Source: Mesorhizobium ciceri biovar biserrulae WSM1271 (GTDB taxonomy: Bacteria; Pseudomonadota; Alphaproteobacteria; Rhizobiales; Rhizobiaceae). From it: a stretch of DNA of 64,000 bases. Location: the NCBI RefSeq assembly GCF_000185905.1, contig NC_014923.1, positions 1,364,001 through 1,428,000 on the forward strand, written 5' to 3'. The number at the start of each line of letters is the position of its first letter. Position 1 is the stretch's first letter. The notes beneath the pieces are model-generated. The model searched no databases, was not told the origin of the DNA, and saw nothing but the letters and a program-made list of their open reading frames with translations. Both the position numbers and the translations under genes were made by a program. This document shows, one piece after another, positions 18,180 through 26,649 of the stretch.

Positions 18180-18546
18180 TGCGCACTGAACTCCTTGTTG
18201 TGGTACCGGCGTCCTGCCGGCCCGAACTCGCGCGATCGGAGAAACCGACCGTTAGCCGCACAACAGATGAACCCATCGGAAAAGCCGGACCGGCAAACCG
18301 CAACATCGCGACCGCCTGGCCCAGATCGCTCTGGTCCGAATGGGATTTTCACCTTTCAGTGATTTGGGGCGTCTGCGCCATAAATCGACGTTGTGTCACC
18401 GGCATGTTTCGCTGATGTAACACAAAAAGTCGGAAGAATCAAGGTTTTGCTGCATACGCGAAGGCCACAACCCGGCGCCGGCTGTCAAGCCGGTTAATGT
18501 GACGTGCCTCTTACCCTGCGTAATACCGGCCTTTGCGGCCGTATTG
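18180..18546. other. 367-bp gap between fdxA and carD
   Basis: I see no gene here. The part next to carD is expected to hold its promoter. At the fdxA end, AATACCGGCC and GGCCGTATT (18522-18545) form a short hairpin just after the fdxA stop that may act as its terminator; no long T-run is present. Confidence 0.5.
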
Positions 18547-18885
18547 TCAATCGCCTTCGCCGGGCTCGGCGGAGAAGTATTTCTCGAACTTGCCGGCCTC
18601 GCCGTCGAAGGATTTCGCGTCTGCCGGCGGTTCCTTCTTGGCGGTGATGTTGGGCCATTTCTCGGCATATTCGGTATTGACCTGCAGCCATTTGTCGAGG
18701 CCGGGCTCGGTGTCGGGCTTGATCGCGTCGGCCGGGCATTCCGGCTCGCAAACACCGCAGTCGATGCACTCGTCGGGATGGATGACGAGCATGTTCTCGC
18801 CTTCGTAGAAACAATCGACCGGACAGACCTCGATGCAGTCCATGTATTTGCATTTGATGCAATTGTCGGTCACGACATAGGTCAT
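18547..18885 (-). CDS. fdxA: 7Fe ferredoxin FdxA (3Fe-4S/4Fe-4S)
   Basis: Small soluble electron carrier. The 112-residue product has the two cluster motifs of FdxA proteins: [17 protein letters not shown] near the N-terminus and [12 protein letters not shown] at about 40-51, followed by the usual long C-terminal extension. The start [12 protein letters not shown] at 18885 was chosen because FdxA proteins begin this way; an in-frame ATG at 18978 would add a 31-residue tail unlike the family. It lies 230 bp downstream of the S4-domain gene. Confidence 0.95.
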   Translation of the reverse strand: MTYVVTDNCIKCKYMDCIEVCPVDCFYEGENMLVIHPDECIDCGVCEPECPADAIKPDTEPGLDKWLQVNTEYAEKWPNITAKKEPPADAKSFDGEAGKFEKYFSAEPGEGD

Positions 18886-19119
18886 CGGTCGGCTCCGGGA
18901 CGTCCCATTTTGTTGGGCTTTTTCCGTCAGGTAACGCCTTTGGCCGCTGCTTGCAAGGGCAGCCATTCCTGTCGGCATCAGCGTTTCGAAATGGAATTCC
19001 AGGCAGCCGGCGCCCCAGAGGCCGGCGACCTCATGCAGGGCTTCCTGTTTGCCGGGTTCAGTTTTGCTTCAAACACGTCGTTATCCTGGCAAGCGCCGCC
19101 TGTTTTTGGACGCCAGGCA

Positions 19120-19506
19120 TCAATCTTCGCCGAGCAATCGGTCGGTCTGGCGACGTTCCTTCTTGGTCGGGCGGCCGCTGCCGGCCTCGCGCAGCCCCGG
19201 AATTGCATCGGGAGGGGCTTCGCCCTTCGGTGCGGGCGGTGGCGACATATCCTCGTAGAGCGTACGGGCTTCCTCGGCCGGGCCGCGTCGCGCACCCGCG
19301 CCGAGGACCTTCCAGATGAAGATGCGCCGCTCGAGCGTGATGGTCAGGACGTCGCCTGGCTTGACCTGATCGGAAGCCTGCGCTGCTTTGTCGCGATTGA
19401 TGCGGACCCGGCCGGCGACGACCAACTTCGCCGCCAGCGAGCGCGATTTCACGACGCGGGAGAAGAACAGCCATTTGTCGATGCGCTGGCGGCCTTCGGC
19501 AACCAT
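19120..19506 (-). CDS. S4-domain RNA-binding protein (Hsp15-like)
   Basis: Likely binds ribosomal RNA; the nearest characterised relative is Hsp15, which recycles stalled 50S subunits carrying nascent chains. The 128-residue product starts with an S4 domain (RIDKWLFFSRVVKSRSLAAK, then GRVRINRDKA and KPGDVLTI) and ends in a basic tail. It lies 16 bp after the helicase stop and is probably co-transcribed with it, consistent with a shared RNA or ribosome role. Confidence 0.9.
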   Translation of the reverse strand: MVAEGRQRIDKWLFFSRVVKSRSLAAKLVVAGRVRINRDKAAQASDQVKPGDVLTITLERRIFIWKVLGAGARRGPAEEARTLYEDMSPPPAPKGEAPPDAIPGLREAGSGRPTKKERRQTDRLLGED

Positions 19507-19522
19507 CGAAGCGAGCCGGGTT

Positions 19523-22500
19523 CTACTTCTTCAATTGGTCGCGCAGAGCGGCGAGTTTGGCGAAGGGCGAATCCGGATCGAAACGCACCGGGCGCTCCTC
19601 GCGCGGCTTCGGCTGGAAGGCGGGCTTGCCGCCTTGCGGACCACCCTTGCCATCCGGCCTGCCACCCTTCCAGTCGGGACGGCCTTCGCGGCGGTCGGGA
19701 CGCTCGCCCTGCGGCCTGTCACGTCGCTGTTCGCCTTCGGCCTGCGGCTTGGGTTTGAACTTCGAGCGGTCGAAGCGCGGCTTGCCGGCTCCATCGCGCC
19801 GTCCTTCATGGGCCGGACGCTCTCCGGGTGCAGCGGCGTTCGGTGCGCCGGCGTCCGCAGGCGCATCGCTTCGGCCGCGCGCTTGTCCGTTGCGTTGGCG
19901 ATTGTTCCTGCGGTTGTGCGGGCGCTGTTCGAAACGACCCTGACGCCACAACAGGATGGGTTTTGGCGCTTCGGCTTCCGGAGCGGGTTCCCCGGTGGCT
20001 GCTTCAGTCACCGTCACGGGTTCGTCCGGCGCGGCGTCCGTTGCCGGCGCGGCATTTGACACCAGCTCGGCCGGTGCAACTTCTTCTGCCGCTGCGGCTT
20101 CAGCCTCTGCCTGCGGTTCAACCGGTTCCGGTTCAGCAGCAGCCTCGGCAACAGGCGCTTCGTCTTGCACGGTTTCGACCGGAGCGTCCGCCTGTTCTTC
20201 CACGGCAGGCGCAGCAGGTTCCGCCGCGGCGTCGGAGGTCATTTCGGTCGCCGTTTCCGAAACGGCCACTGCGTCCGATGCCGGCTCCGACCCTTCGACT
20301 GCTGCCTCTGCTGCGGCGTCCGCCGCCTTGGTCTGCTCGGCTCGTGCAGCCTCTTCCGCCGCAAGCTTCGCCATCGCTGCTTCGCGCGCGGCATTGTCCT
20401 GTGCTTCGAGCCGCGCCTTGACCTCGACGGCCGGCTTCGGCTCGGCACGGTAGCCGAGACCTTTGAGGATCTCTTCCATGTCGTCCGCGGTGGCGCCGAG
20501 GATCGACATCATCGGCGGCGTCACCATGAAGGACTGGCCGTCATAGGCGCCGTCCGGGCGCTGGCCGAGGCCGGGCTTCCAGTTGGTCGCCGGACGGATC
20601 AGATCCGCCAGCCGTTCCAGGATGTCGATGCGCACGGCGCGACGGCCGAGATTGCGGTAGCCGGCAAGCTTGTAGAAGGTCTTGTCGAAGGCGGGGTCGA
20701 TGACCACCGAGGTGCGACCCGAGGCGAGCGCATGGACCACGTCGCCAAAACCTGGCTTGTCCTTGCCGTCGTTCTTCAGCGCCCACAGCAGCGTCACCAG
20801 CCCGGCAGGCGCTGGCTTGATCAGCGCCGGCACGAAGACATGGTAGGCGCCGAAGCGCACGCCAAGCCGGCGAAGGGCTGCGCGGCCTTCCTGGTCGAGC
20901 GACTTCATCTCCTCGGCGATGTCGCGGCGGTTGATGAGGCCGAAATTCTCGACCAGCTGGAAGGCGATGCCACGGCCGATGCCGGAAATCTGGTCGGCGT
21001 TTTTCAAGTCGACCAGCGGCTTCAGCAGCGACTCGATCTGGAAATTGACGAAACGCTCGGCACGCGCGGCGACCTTGTCGCGCGCCGGGCCGGTCAGCTG
21101 TTCGTCGGCCAGCAGCACCAGCCGCGGCTTCAGCGCGTCTTCGCCTGATACAAGCGTGCCGATCGGCGCACCGATCCAGCGCAGCGTGCCATCCGACCCG
21201 AGCGCGATATCGCCATTGGCCGAGGCGCCGAAGCGTTCGGCGCGCGCCTCGAACTCGGCGGCCAGCGCCTTCTGGGCAGCGGTGCGCACCGCCTTGGCGT
21301 CTTCGCCGCCGGCGGTCTGGTCGGCGGTGAAGCGGAACCCTTGCAGCTCGCCGACATGGTGGCCTTCGACAAGGACGGTTCCGGTAGAACTAATTTCGGC
21401 TTCAGGCATGGTATTTTCTCTAAGGCGCCGCATGAGGACGGAAGTCCTGCGGTCTACGAAGCGTTTCGTCAACCGCTCATGCAGCGCATCCGACAATCTG
21501 TCTTCGATTTCGCGCGTCTTTTCCTGCCAGTGTGCCTGATCGGCCAGCCAGCCGGGCCGGTTCGACACGAATGTCCAGGTGCGGATCTGGGCAATGCGAT
21601 GCGAGAGCGTATCAATGTCGCCCTCTGTTGTGTCGGCGCGGCGCACCTGCTCGGCCATGTAATTCTCATCGACATGGCCGTGGCGTGCGAGGTCCGTGTA
21701 GATCGAGGCAATGAGATCGGCATGCTGGGCCGGCGCGATCCTGCGGTAGTCGGGCAGCGCGCAGGCTTCCCACAGCAGCGCCACGCGCTTGGCATTGGTG
21801 GTGAGTGCGCGGATATCCTCGTCGCGCGACAGATGCTCGAGCGCCTGTGCATCGACGGCAGGCAATGCCCGTGTCAGTCCCTCGACCGGGGCGTTGGTTT
21901 CGATCGAGCGCTTCAGCGCGTCGAGGCTGGCAAAGTCGAAATGTGCGGTGCGCCATTGCAGCACCTTCACCGGGTCGAAGTCGTGGCCTTCGATCTTCTT
22001 GATCAGATCCTCGTCCAGCGGGTCGACCTGGCCGGTGACACCGAACGTGCCGTCGCGCAGATGCCGGCCGGCGCGGCCGGCGATCTGGCCAAGCTCGGCC
22101 GCCGTCAGATTGCGGTACTGGAAGCCGTCGAACTTGCGATTCTGGGCGAAGGCGACGTGGTCGAGATCGAGGTTGAGACCCATGCCGATGGCATCGGTGG
22201 CGATGAGGTAGTCGACATCGCCGGACTGGAACAGCGCCACCTGGGCGTTGCGGGTGCGCGGCGAGAGCGCGCCGAGCACGACGGCGGCACCGCCCTGCTG
22301 GCGGCGGATCAACTCGGCGATGGCGTAGACCTCGTCGGCGGAAAAAGCGACGATCGCCGTGCGCCGCGGCAGGCGGGTCAGCTTCTTGGAGCCGGCATAG
22401 GCAAGATGCGACAGCCTCGGCCGCGTCACCACCGAGACACCCCTCAGCAGGCGCTGCAGGATACTTTGCATGGTGGCTGCGCCCAGCAGCAGCGTTTCCT

Positions 22501-22888
22501 GGCGGCCGCGCAGGTGCAGGATGCGATCGGTGAAGATGTGGCCGCGCTCGAGGTCGCCGGCGAGCTGCACCTCGTCGATGGCGACGAAGGCGGCGTCGGT
22601 CTCGCGCGGCATGGCCTCGACGGTGCAGACCGAATATTTGGCGCCCGGTGGCTGGATCTTTTCCTCGCCGGTAATCAGCGCAACCTTGTGGGCGCCGACC
22701 TTTTCGCAGACGCGGGCATAGACCTCGCGCGCCAGAAGCCTGAGCGGCAGGCCGATGATTCCACTCTCATGCGCCACCATGCGCTCGATGGCGAGATGGG
22801 TCTTGCCGGTGTTGGTCGGCCCGAGCACGGCGGTCACGTCGCGGCCCGACAGGATCAGCGGCTCAGTGTGTTTGGGCTGGATGTTCAT
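19523..22888 (-). CDS. SUV3-like superfamily 2 RNA helicase with long disordered tail
   Basis: ATP-dependent helicase related to mitochondrial SUV3 and to rhizobial MgpS-type proteins. The 1121-residue product has Walker A GPTNTGKTH (23-31), a DEVQ box (IDEVQLAGDLERGHIF), motif V (ATDAIGMGLNLDLDHVAF) and motif VI (QIAGRAGRH). SUV3-type C-terminal domains run to about residue 850. The last 270 residues are low complexity: first Ala/Glu/Pro-rich and acidic, then Arg/Gly/Pro/Asp-rich and basic, as in RNA-binding tails. The ATG at 22888 was preferred to the preceding TTG codon. The 670-bp region upstream is unusual (see 22889-23562). Confidence 0.9.
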   Translation of the reverse strand: MNIQPKHTEPLILSGRDVTAVLGPTNTGKTHLAIERMVAHESGIIGLPLRLLAREVYARVCEKVGAHKVALITGEEKIQPPGAKYSVCTVEAMPRETDAAFVAIDEVQLAGDLERGHIFTDRILHLRGRQETLLLGAATMQSILQRLLRGVSVVTRPRLSHLAYAGSKKLTRLPRRTAIVAFSADEVYAIAELIRRQQGGAAVVLGALSPRTRNAQVALFQSGDVDYLIATDAIGMGLNLDLDHVAFAQNRKFDGFQYRNLTAAELGQIAGRAGRHLRDGTFGVTGQVDPLDEDLIKKIEGHDFDPVKVLQWRTAHFDFASLDALKRSIETNAPVEGLTRALPAVDAQALEHLSRDEDIRALTTNAKRVALLWEACALPDYRRIAPAQHADLIASIYTDLARHGHVDENYMAEQVRRADTTEGDIDTLSHRIAQIRTWTFVSNRPGWLADQAHWQEKTREIEDRLSDALHERLTKRFVDRRTSVLMRRLRENTMPEAEISSTGTVLVEGHHVGELQGFRFTADQTAGGEDAKAVRTAAQKALAAEFEARAERFGASANGDIALGSDGTLRWIGAPIGTLVSGEDALKPRLVLLADEQLTGPARDKVAARAERFVNFQIESLLKPLVDLKNADQISGIGRGIAFQLVENFGLINRRDIAEEMKSLDQEGRAALRRLGVRFGAYHVFVPALIKPAPAGLVTLLWALKNDGKDKPGFGDVVHALASGRTSVVIDPAFDKTFYKLAGYRNLGRRAVRIDILERLADLIRPATNWKPGLGQRPDGAYDGQSFMVTPPMMSILGATADDMEEILKGLGYRAEPKPAVEVKARLEAQDNAAREAAMAKLAAEEAARAEQTKAADAAAEAAVEGSEPASDAVAVSETATEMTSDAAAEPAAPAVEEQADAPVETVQDEAPVAEAAAEPEPVEPQAEAEAAAAEEVAPAELVSNAAPATDAAPDEPVTVTEAATGEPAPEAEAPKPILLWRQGRFEQRPHNRRNNRQRNGQARGRSDAPADAGAPNAAAPGERPAHEGRRDGAGKPRFDRSKFKPKPQAEGEQRRDRPQGERPDRREGRPDWKGGRPDGKGGPQGGKPAFQPKPREERPVRFDPDSPFAKLAALRDQLKK

Positions 22889-23068
22889 CAACCTAGAATA
22901 AGGCTTCCGGGACCTGGAGATAAGGCTTCTGGCCTCTGGTTGTCGGGAGCGTGCCTCAAATGGGCGCGTATGACAGGCGACACATAGGGATTTCGGGCGC
23001 GAAGCGAAAGCGGAATGTTCCGTCGGCAGCCAGAAGGTGGTTCTGTCAAGCTCTCAATCAGATGCGGA

Positions 23069-23140
23069 TTAACGGATAGAACGAGTCTGGAACGAATCGG
23101 CGACGAATCAGTGACTCCTGCAGATTCAGCTTTTGTTCAC
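23069..23140 (+). repeat. 72-bp spaced module, copy 1
   Basis: TTAACG (23069-23074), 14 unrelated bases, a 23-bp core of GGAACGAATCGGCGACG plus AATCAG (23089-23111), 19 unrelated bases, then TTTTGTTCAC (23131-23140). The second copy keeps the same three islands at exactly the same spacing while the spacers differ, which points to selected binding sites. Confidence 0.9.
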
Positions 23141-23340
23141 GGCTATATGTGGATTTCGCGGCCGCGACACGCACCACATGCTGAATCGCTGAACTGGCCC
23201 GTTTCGTGCTAAGAGGGATTGCCATTAACCTTTGCCGATAAACGATCACAGTGGCTTGGCGTGCCTCGACCAAGGTCATGAAATTGTTGATCTTTCTTAA
23301 TCTGCGTTAAGCAATTGGCAGGGGATTCCGGCTGTCGTCG

Positions 23341-23412
23341 TTAACGTTCAGCTCAAAGCCGGAACGAATCGGCGACGAATCAGCGATAGCGGAATTTTCC
23401 CGTTTTGTTCAC
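23341..23412 (+). repeat. 72-bp spaced module, copy 2
   Basis: TTAACG (23341-23346), 14 bases, the same 23-bp core (23361-23383) with two GAATC sites, 19 bases, and TTTTGTTCAC (23403-23412). It starts 272 bp after copy 1, in the same orientation. Confidence 0.9.
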
Positions 23413-23562
23413 CCCAATATCTCGTGTTGTGAACAGCTTATCCACCGAGAATCCACAGGCTTGGAAGCAGGTTTCGCACAGGCCGGCCGGGCCGCTGTTA
23501 ACCTCTGCGTGCCGGATTGGGTCAGCAGCCGTGCTGTCACTTCGAAGGACCATGGCGCCAAC

Positions 23563-23588
23563 GAAAACGGGCCGGCGCGCCGGCCCGT
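23563..23588 (-). terminator. Rho-independent terminator of phaB
   Basis: A perfect 22-bp GC palindrome (23567-23588; centre GGCGCGCC) lies 26 bp after the phaB stop and, on the minus strand, is followed by TTTTCGTT. Confidence 0.8.
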
Positions 23589-23614
23589 CGATCTCTGCGC
23601 CTACATCGCCGTCG

Positions 23615-24340
23615 TCAGGCGAAATACTGGCCGCCATTGGCCGTGATGGTCGAGCCGGTGATGAAGCCGGCATCTTCGGATGCGAGGAAGACGACGCAGC
23701 GCGCGATTTCCTCGGGCTCACCGAGGCGGCCGACAGGAATCTGGGGAATGATGCGCTCGTTGAGCACCTTCTCGTCGATCGCCTTGACCATCTCGGTGGC
23801 GATATAGCCGGGACAGATGACGTTGACAGTGATGCCGGCGCGAGCCCCCTCTTGGGCGAGAGCCTTGCTGAAACCGATATCGCCGGCCTTGGCGGCGGAA
23901 TAGTTGACCTGGCCGGCCTGGCCCTTCTGGCCGTTGATCGAGGAGATGGTGATGATGCGGCCGAACTTGCGGTCGCGCATCCCGCTCCACAGCGGATGCG
24001 TCATGTTGAAGACGCCGGACAGGTTGGTGTCGATGACCTCTTTCCACTGCTCACGCGTGATCTTGTGGAACATGGCGTCGCGGGTGATGCCGGCATTGTT
24101 GACCAGCACCGAGACCGGGCCGAGATCGGCCTCGACCTGCTTGATGCCGGCGGCGCAGGCATCATAGTCGGCGACCGACCATTTGTAGACCGGAATGCCG
24201 GTCTCAGCCTTGAATTTCGCCGCTGCGGCATCATTGCCGGCATAGTTCGCCGCAACCGAATAGCCGACGGTCTTCAATGCGATCGAGATCGCCGCGCCGA
24301 TGCCGCGCGATCCGCCTGTGACGATTGCTACCTTGGTCAT
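23615..24340 (-). CDS. phaB: Acetoacetyl-CoA reductase
   Basis: Reduces acetoacetyl-CoA to (R)-3-hydroxybutyryl-CoA with NADPH, the second step of PHB synthesis. The 241-residue product is a short-chain dehydrogenase with the nucleotide motif TGGSRGIG (8-15), NNAG, the Ser-Tyr-Lys catalytic set (ISSINGQKGQAGQVNYSAAK) and the PhaB-type ending ITGSTITANGGQYFA. The start MTKVAIVTGG at 24340 was chosen over 24388 as the family N-terminus. It follows phaA on the same strand, with a dispersed repeat between. Confidence 0.95.
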   Translation of the reverse strand: MTKVAIVTGGSRGIGAAISIALKTVGYSVAANYAGNDAAAAKFKAETGIPVYKWSVADYDACAAGIKQVEADLGPVSVLVNNAGITRDAMFHKITREQWKEVIDTNLSGVFNMTHPLWSGMRDRKFGRIITISSINGQKGQAGQVNYSAAKAGDIGFSKALAQEGARAGITVNVICPGYIATEMVKAIDEKVLNERIIPQIPVGRLGEPEEIARCVVFLASEDAGFITGSTITANGGQYFA

Positions 24341-24406
24341 GCATTTCCCCTTTTTTGATATCGCCCTGTTGTCGGGCTTGGCAGGCACTGGATACAGAAC
24401 GGGCGG

Positions 24407-24512
24407 CTAAAGCGCGTCGCGCTGAGGTAGATTCAGGCGATGCGCTTCAGATGTTTGGTTTTATGCATGTCGGTGTTCCCAAAACCGCTGCGCACTTTTG
24501 GGCGACATGCAT
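24407..24512. repeat. Dispersed intergenic palindromic element (RIME-like)
   Basis: Two joined hairpins between phaA and phaB. The first (24407-24450) runs from CTAAAGCGCGTCG to GCGCTTCAG. The second has ATGCATGTCG (24463-24472) pairing with CGACATGCAT (24503-24512), extended by CCCAAAA/TTTTGGG. Elements of this build are scattered between genes in Mesorhizobium and other Rhizobiales. The first half matches another copy at 46920-46962. Confidence 0.75.
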
Positions 24513-24538
24513 GCACGCCGCCCTTTTAGTGACTTTCT

Positions 24539-25717
24539 TCAGAGTGCTTCGACACACATGGCGACGCCCATGCCGCCGCCGATGCACAGGGTAGCGAGAC
24601 CCTTCTTGGCGCCGCGCCGGCGCATTTCGAAGACCAGCGTGTTGAAGACGCGAGCGCCGGACGCACCGATCGGGTGGCCGATGGCGATGGCGCCGCCATT
24701 GACGTTGACGATCGAGGGATCCCAGCCCATGTCCTTGTTGACGGCGCAGGCCTGCGCCGCAAAGGCTTCGTTGGCCTCGACCAGGTCGAGATCGCCGACC
24801 GACCAGCCGGCCTTTTCCAAGGCCTTGCGCGAGGCGGGAATGGGTCCGGTGCCCATGATCTGCGGATCGACGCCGGCGGTTGCCCAGGACACGATGCGCG
24901 CCAGCGGGGTGATGCCGCGCCTCACCGCTTCCGCTTCGCTCATCAGCAGCGCGCCGGCGGCGCCGTCATTGATGCCGGAGGCGTTGGCGGCGGTCACCGT
25001 GCCGTCCTTGTCGAAAGCCGGTTTCAGCTTGGTCATGGCGTCGATCGTGGCGCCGTGGCGGATGTATTCGTCCTGGTCGACGATGGTGTCGCCCTTCTTG
25101 CCCTTGATGGTGACGGCGACGATCTCGTCCTTGAACTTGCCGGCCTTCTGCGCGGCCTCGGCCTTGTTTTGCGAGGCGAGCGCGAACTGGTCCTGGTCTT
25201 CGCGGGTGATCTGGAACTGACGCGCGACGTTTTCGGCTGTGTTGCCCATGTGGTAACCGTTGAAGGCGTCCCACAGCCCGTCCTTGATCATGGTGTCGAT
25301 CAGCTTGAAGTCGCCCATCTTGACGCCGGCGCGCAGGTGCTGGGCATGCGTCGAAAGCGACATCGATTCCTGGCCTCCGGCGATGATCACCCTGGCATCG
25401 CCGATGGCGATCTGCTGCATGCCGAGCGCGATGGCGCGCAGGCCCGAGCCGCAAACCTGATTGAGGCCCCAGGCGGTGGTTTCCTTGGGCAGGCCGGCAT
25501 TGATCGATGCCTGGCGGGCCGGGTTCTGGCCTTGCGCGGCGGTCAGCACCTGGCCGAGGATGACCTCGTCGACCTCGCCTGGTTCGACGCCGGCGCGTGA
25601 CAGCAATTCCCTGATGACGACGGCCCCGAGCTCATGCGCCGGGGTGGCGGCGAAGGCGCCGTTGAAGGACCCGACCGGCGTGCGCGCCGCACTGGCAATG
25701 ACGATGGAAGCGGACAT
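24539..25717 (-). CDS. phaA: Acetyl-CoA acetyltransferase (beta-ketothiolase)
   Basis: Condenses two acetyl-CoA to acetoacetyl-CoA, the entry step of PHB synthesis. The 392-residue product has nucleophile Cys89 in [10 protein letters not shown], the [15 protein letters not shown] histidine motif, and the second cysteine in [11 protein letters not shown] near the C-terminus. Length and all three active-site motifs fit biosynthetic thiolases. It starts a phaA-phaB unit reading away from phaR. Confidence 0.95.
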   Translation of the reverse strand: MSASIVIASAARTPVGSFNGAFAATPAHELGAVVIRELLSRAGVEPGEVDEVILGQVLTAAQGQNPARQASINAGLPKETTAWGLNQVCGSGLRAIALGMQQIAIGDARVIIAGGQESMSLSTHAQHLRAGVKMGDFKLIDTMIKDGLWDAFNGYHMGNTAENVARQFQITREDQDQFALASQNKAEAAQKAGKFKDEIVAVTIKGKKGDTIVDQDEYIRHGATIDAMTKLKPAFDKDGTVTAANASGINDGAAGALLMSEAEAVRRGITPLARIVSWATAGVDPQIMGTGPIPASRKALEKAGWSVGDLDLVEANEAFAAQACAVNKDMGWDPSIVNVNGGAIAIGHPIGASGARVFNTLVFEMRRRGAKKGLATLCIGGGMGVAMCVEAL

Positions 25718-25854
25718 TTTCTTCTCCAGACTTCAAGGGTGTTGTTCTGTCGTTGGGGACTTTTCTTGCCCTTTCCCAACCCCAAGTCAAACCGGAAATG
25801 GGCATGGCGCCCATGCGCCGCAAGCAGGCCATGCCTTGCCATGGCGGCCATTCG

Positions 25855-25925
25855 TCCATTGCTGCGCAGCATATTTTGCCTGCCATGCAGCATTTAGTGA
25901 TCCCGCACTGCACAAACTGCTTGGA
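25855..25925. promoter_or_regulatory. TGC-rich candidate PhaR sites between phaA and phaR
   Basis: In the 299-bp divergent gap, CTGCGCAGCAT, TGCCATGCAGCAT and GCACTGCACAAACTGC follow each other within about 60 bp. Characterised PhaR proteins bind TGC-rich dyads and repress their own gene. The sites lie about 100 bp upstream of the phaR start, where autoregulation or control of phaA would be expected. Assignment is inferred. Confidence 0.45.
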
Positions 25926-26016
25926 ATTGTGAGGCTTTTGCGCATATCCTCAAAAAAGGCACAATCGTTATCGGCGGCTTACTCAGAGGCGCGCCGGTGT
26001 CCCCGGGAGGATGTAG

Positions 26017-26628
26017 ATGGCCGCTAAAGACGATCCGATCATCATCAAGAAATACGCCAATCGCCGCCTCTACAACACCGGCACCAGCACCTATGTGACG
26101 CTCGAGGACCTCGCCGAGATGGTCAAGAAGGGCGAGGAGTTCACCGTCCAGGACGCCAAGACCGGCGACGACATCACGCATCCGGTGCTGACCCAGATCA
26201 TCTTCGAACTGGAGAACAAGGACGGGCAGAACATGCTGCCGATCCCGTTCCTGCGCCAGCTCATCGCTTATTACGGTGACCAGATGCAGATGATCGTGCC
26301 GAGCTTCCTCGAACAGTCGATGCTTGCCTTTTCCAAGGAGCAGGAGCGCTTTCGCGAGCAGATGAAGGGGGCGCTCGGCAAGTCGCCGCTCGACATGATG
26401 AAGATCACCACGCCGATCAAGGCGCTGGAGGAACAGACACGCCGCAACATGGAAATGTTCCAGAATGCGATGCGGCTGTTCACGCCGTTCCCGCCTGCGG
26501 GCTCCACGCCAGCCGCTGCGACGTCGCCCGAGCCGGCCAGGAAGGAAACGCCTGACAAGCCCGACGATCTTCAGGAACTGAAGGACCAGATCGCGGCCAT
26601 GCAGCGCAAGCTCGACACGATGTCCTGA
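26017..26628 (+). CDS. phaR: Polyhydroxyalkanoate synthesis repressor PhaR
   Basis: DNA-binding protein that also binds PHB and represses phasin and related genes until polymer forms; rhizobial homologues (AniA) affect carbon flow broadly. The 203-residue product has the N-terminal PHB/PHA accumulation regulator DNA-binding domain (IIIKKYANRRLYNTGTSTYV), then the DUF-type repeats (DDITHPVLTQIIFELE, LPIPFLRQLIAYYGDQM) and a C-terminal coiled coil (LKDQIAAMQRKLDTMS). It is divergent from phaA. Confidence 0.95.
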   Translation: MAAKDDPIIIKKYANRRLYNTGTSTYVTLEDLAEMVKKGEEFTVQDAKTGDDITHPVLTQIIFELENKDGQNMLPIPFLRQLIAYYGDQMQMIVPSFLEQSMLAFSKEQERFREQMKGALGKSPLDMMKITTPIKALEEQTRRNMEMFQNAMRLFTPFPPAGSTPAAATSPEPARKETPDKPDDLQELKDQIAAMQRKLDTMS

Positions 26629-26649
26629 GCGCCTGGCGTTCTTGCGGCC

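Larger units (their letters stand above)
22889..23562. other. Non-coding region with duplicated module and GANTC cluster
   Basis: This 674-bp stretch lies upstream of the helicase gene and downstream of phaB. I find no convincing gene; short frames on both strands lack ribosome sites and recognisable products. It holds two copies of a spaced 72-bp module (23069-23140 and 23341-23412), ten GANTC sites between 23083 and 23453, several TTAA tetramers (23069, 23225, 23297, 23307, 23341, 23498), and near-matches to the DnaA box: TTATCCACC (23438-23446), GAATCCACA (23449-23457) and, inverted, TGTGGATTT (23148-23156). TGTTCAC and GTGAACA (23406-23412, 23429-23435) form an inverted repeat. It may be a cell-cycle-regulated promoter or an origin-like element; neither is proven. 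Confidence 0.6.

Noticed and set aside
23015..23279. Short frames on both strands inside the 22.9-23.6 kb gap
   Set aside because: They overlap each other, lack ribosome sites, and cross the repeated module, which is better explained as non-coding.
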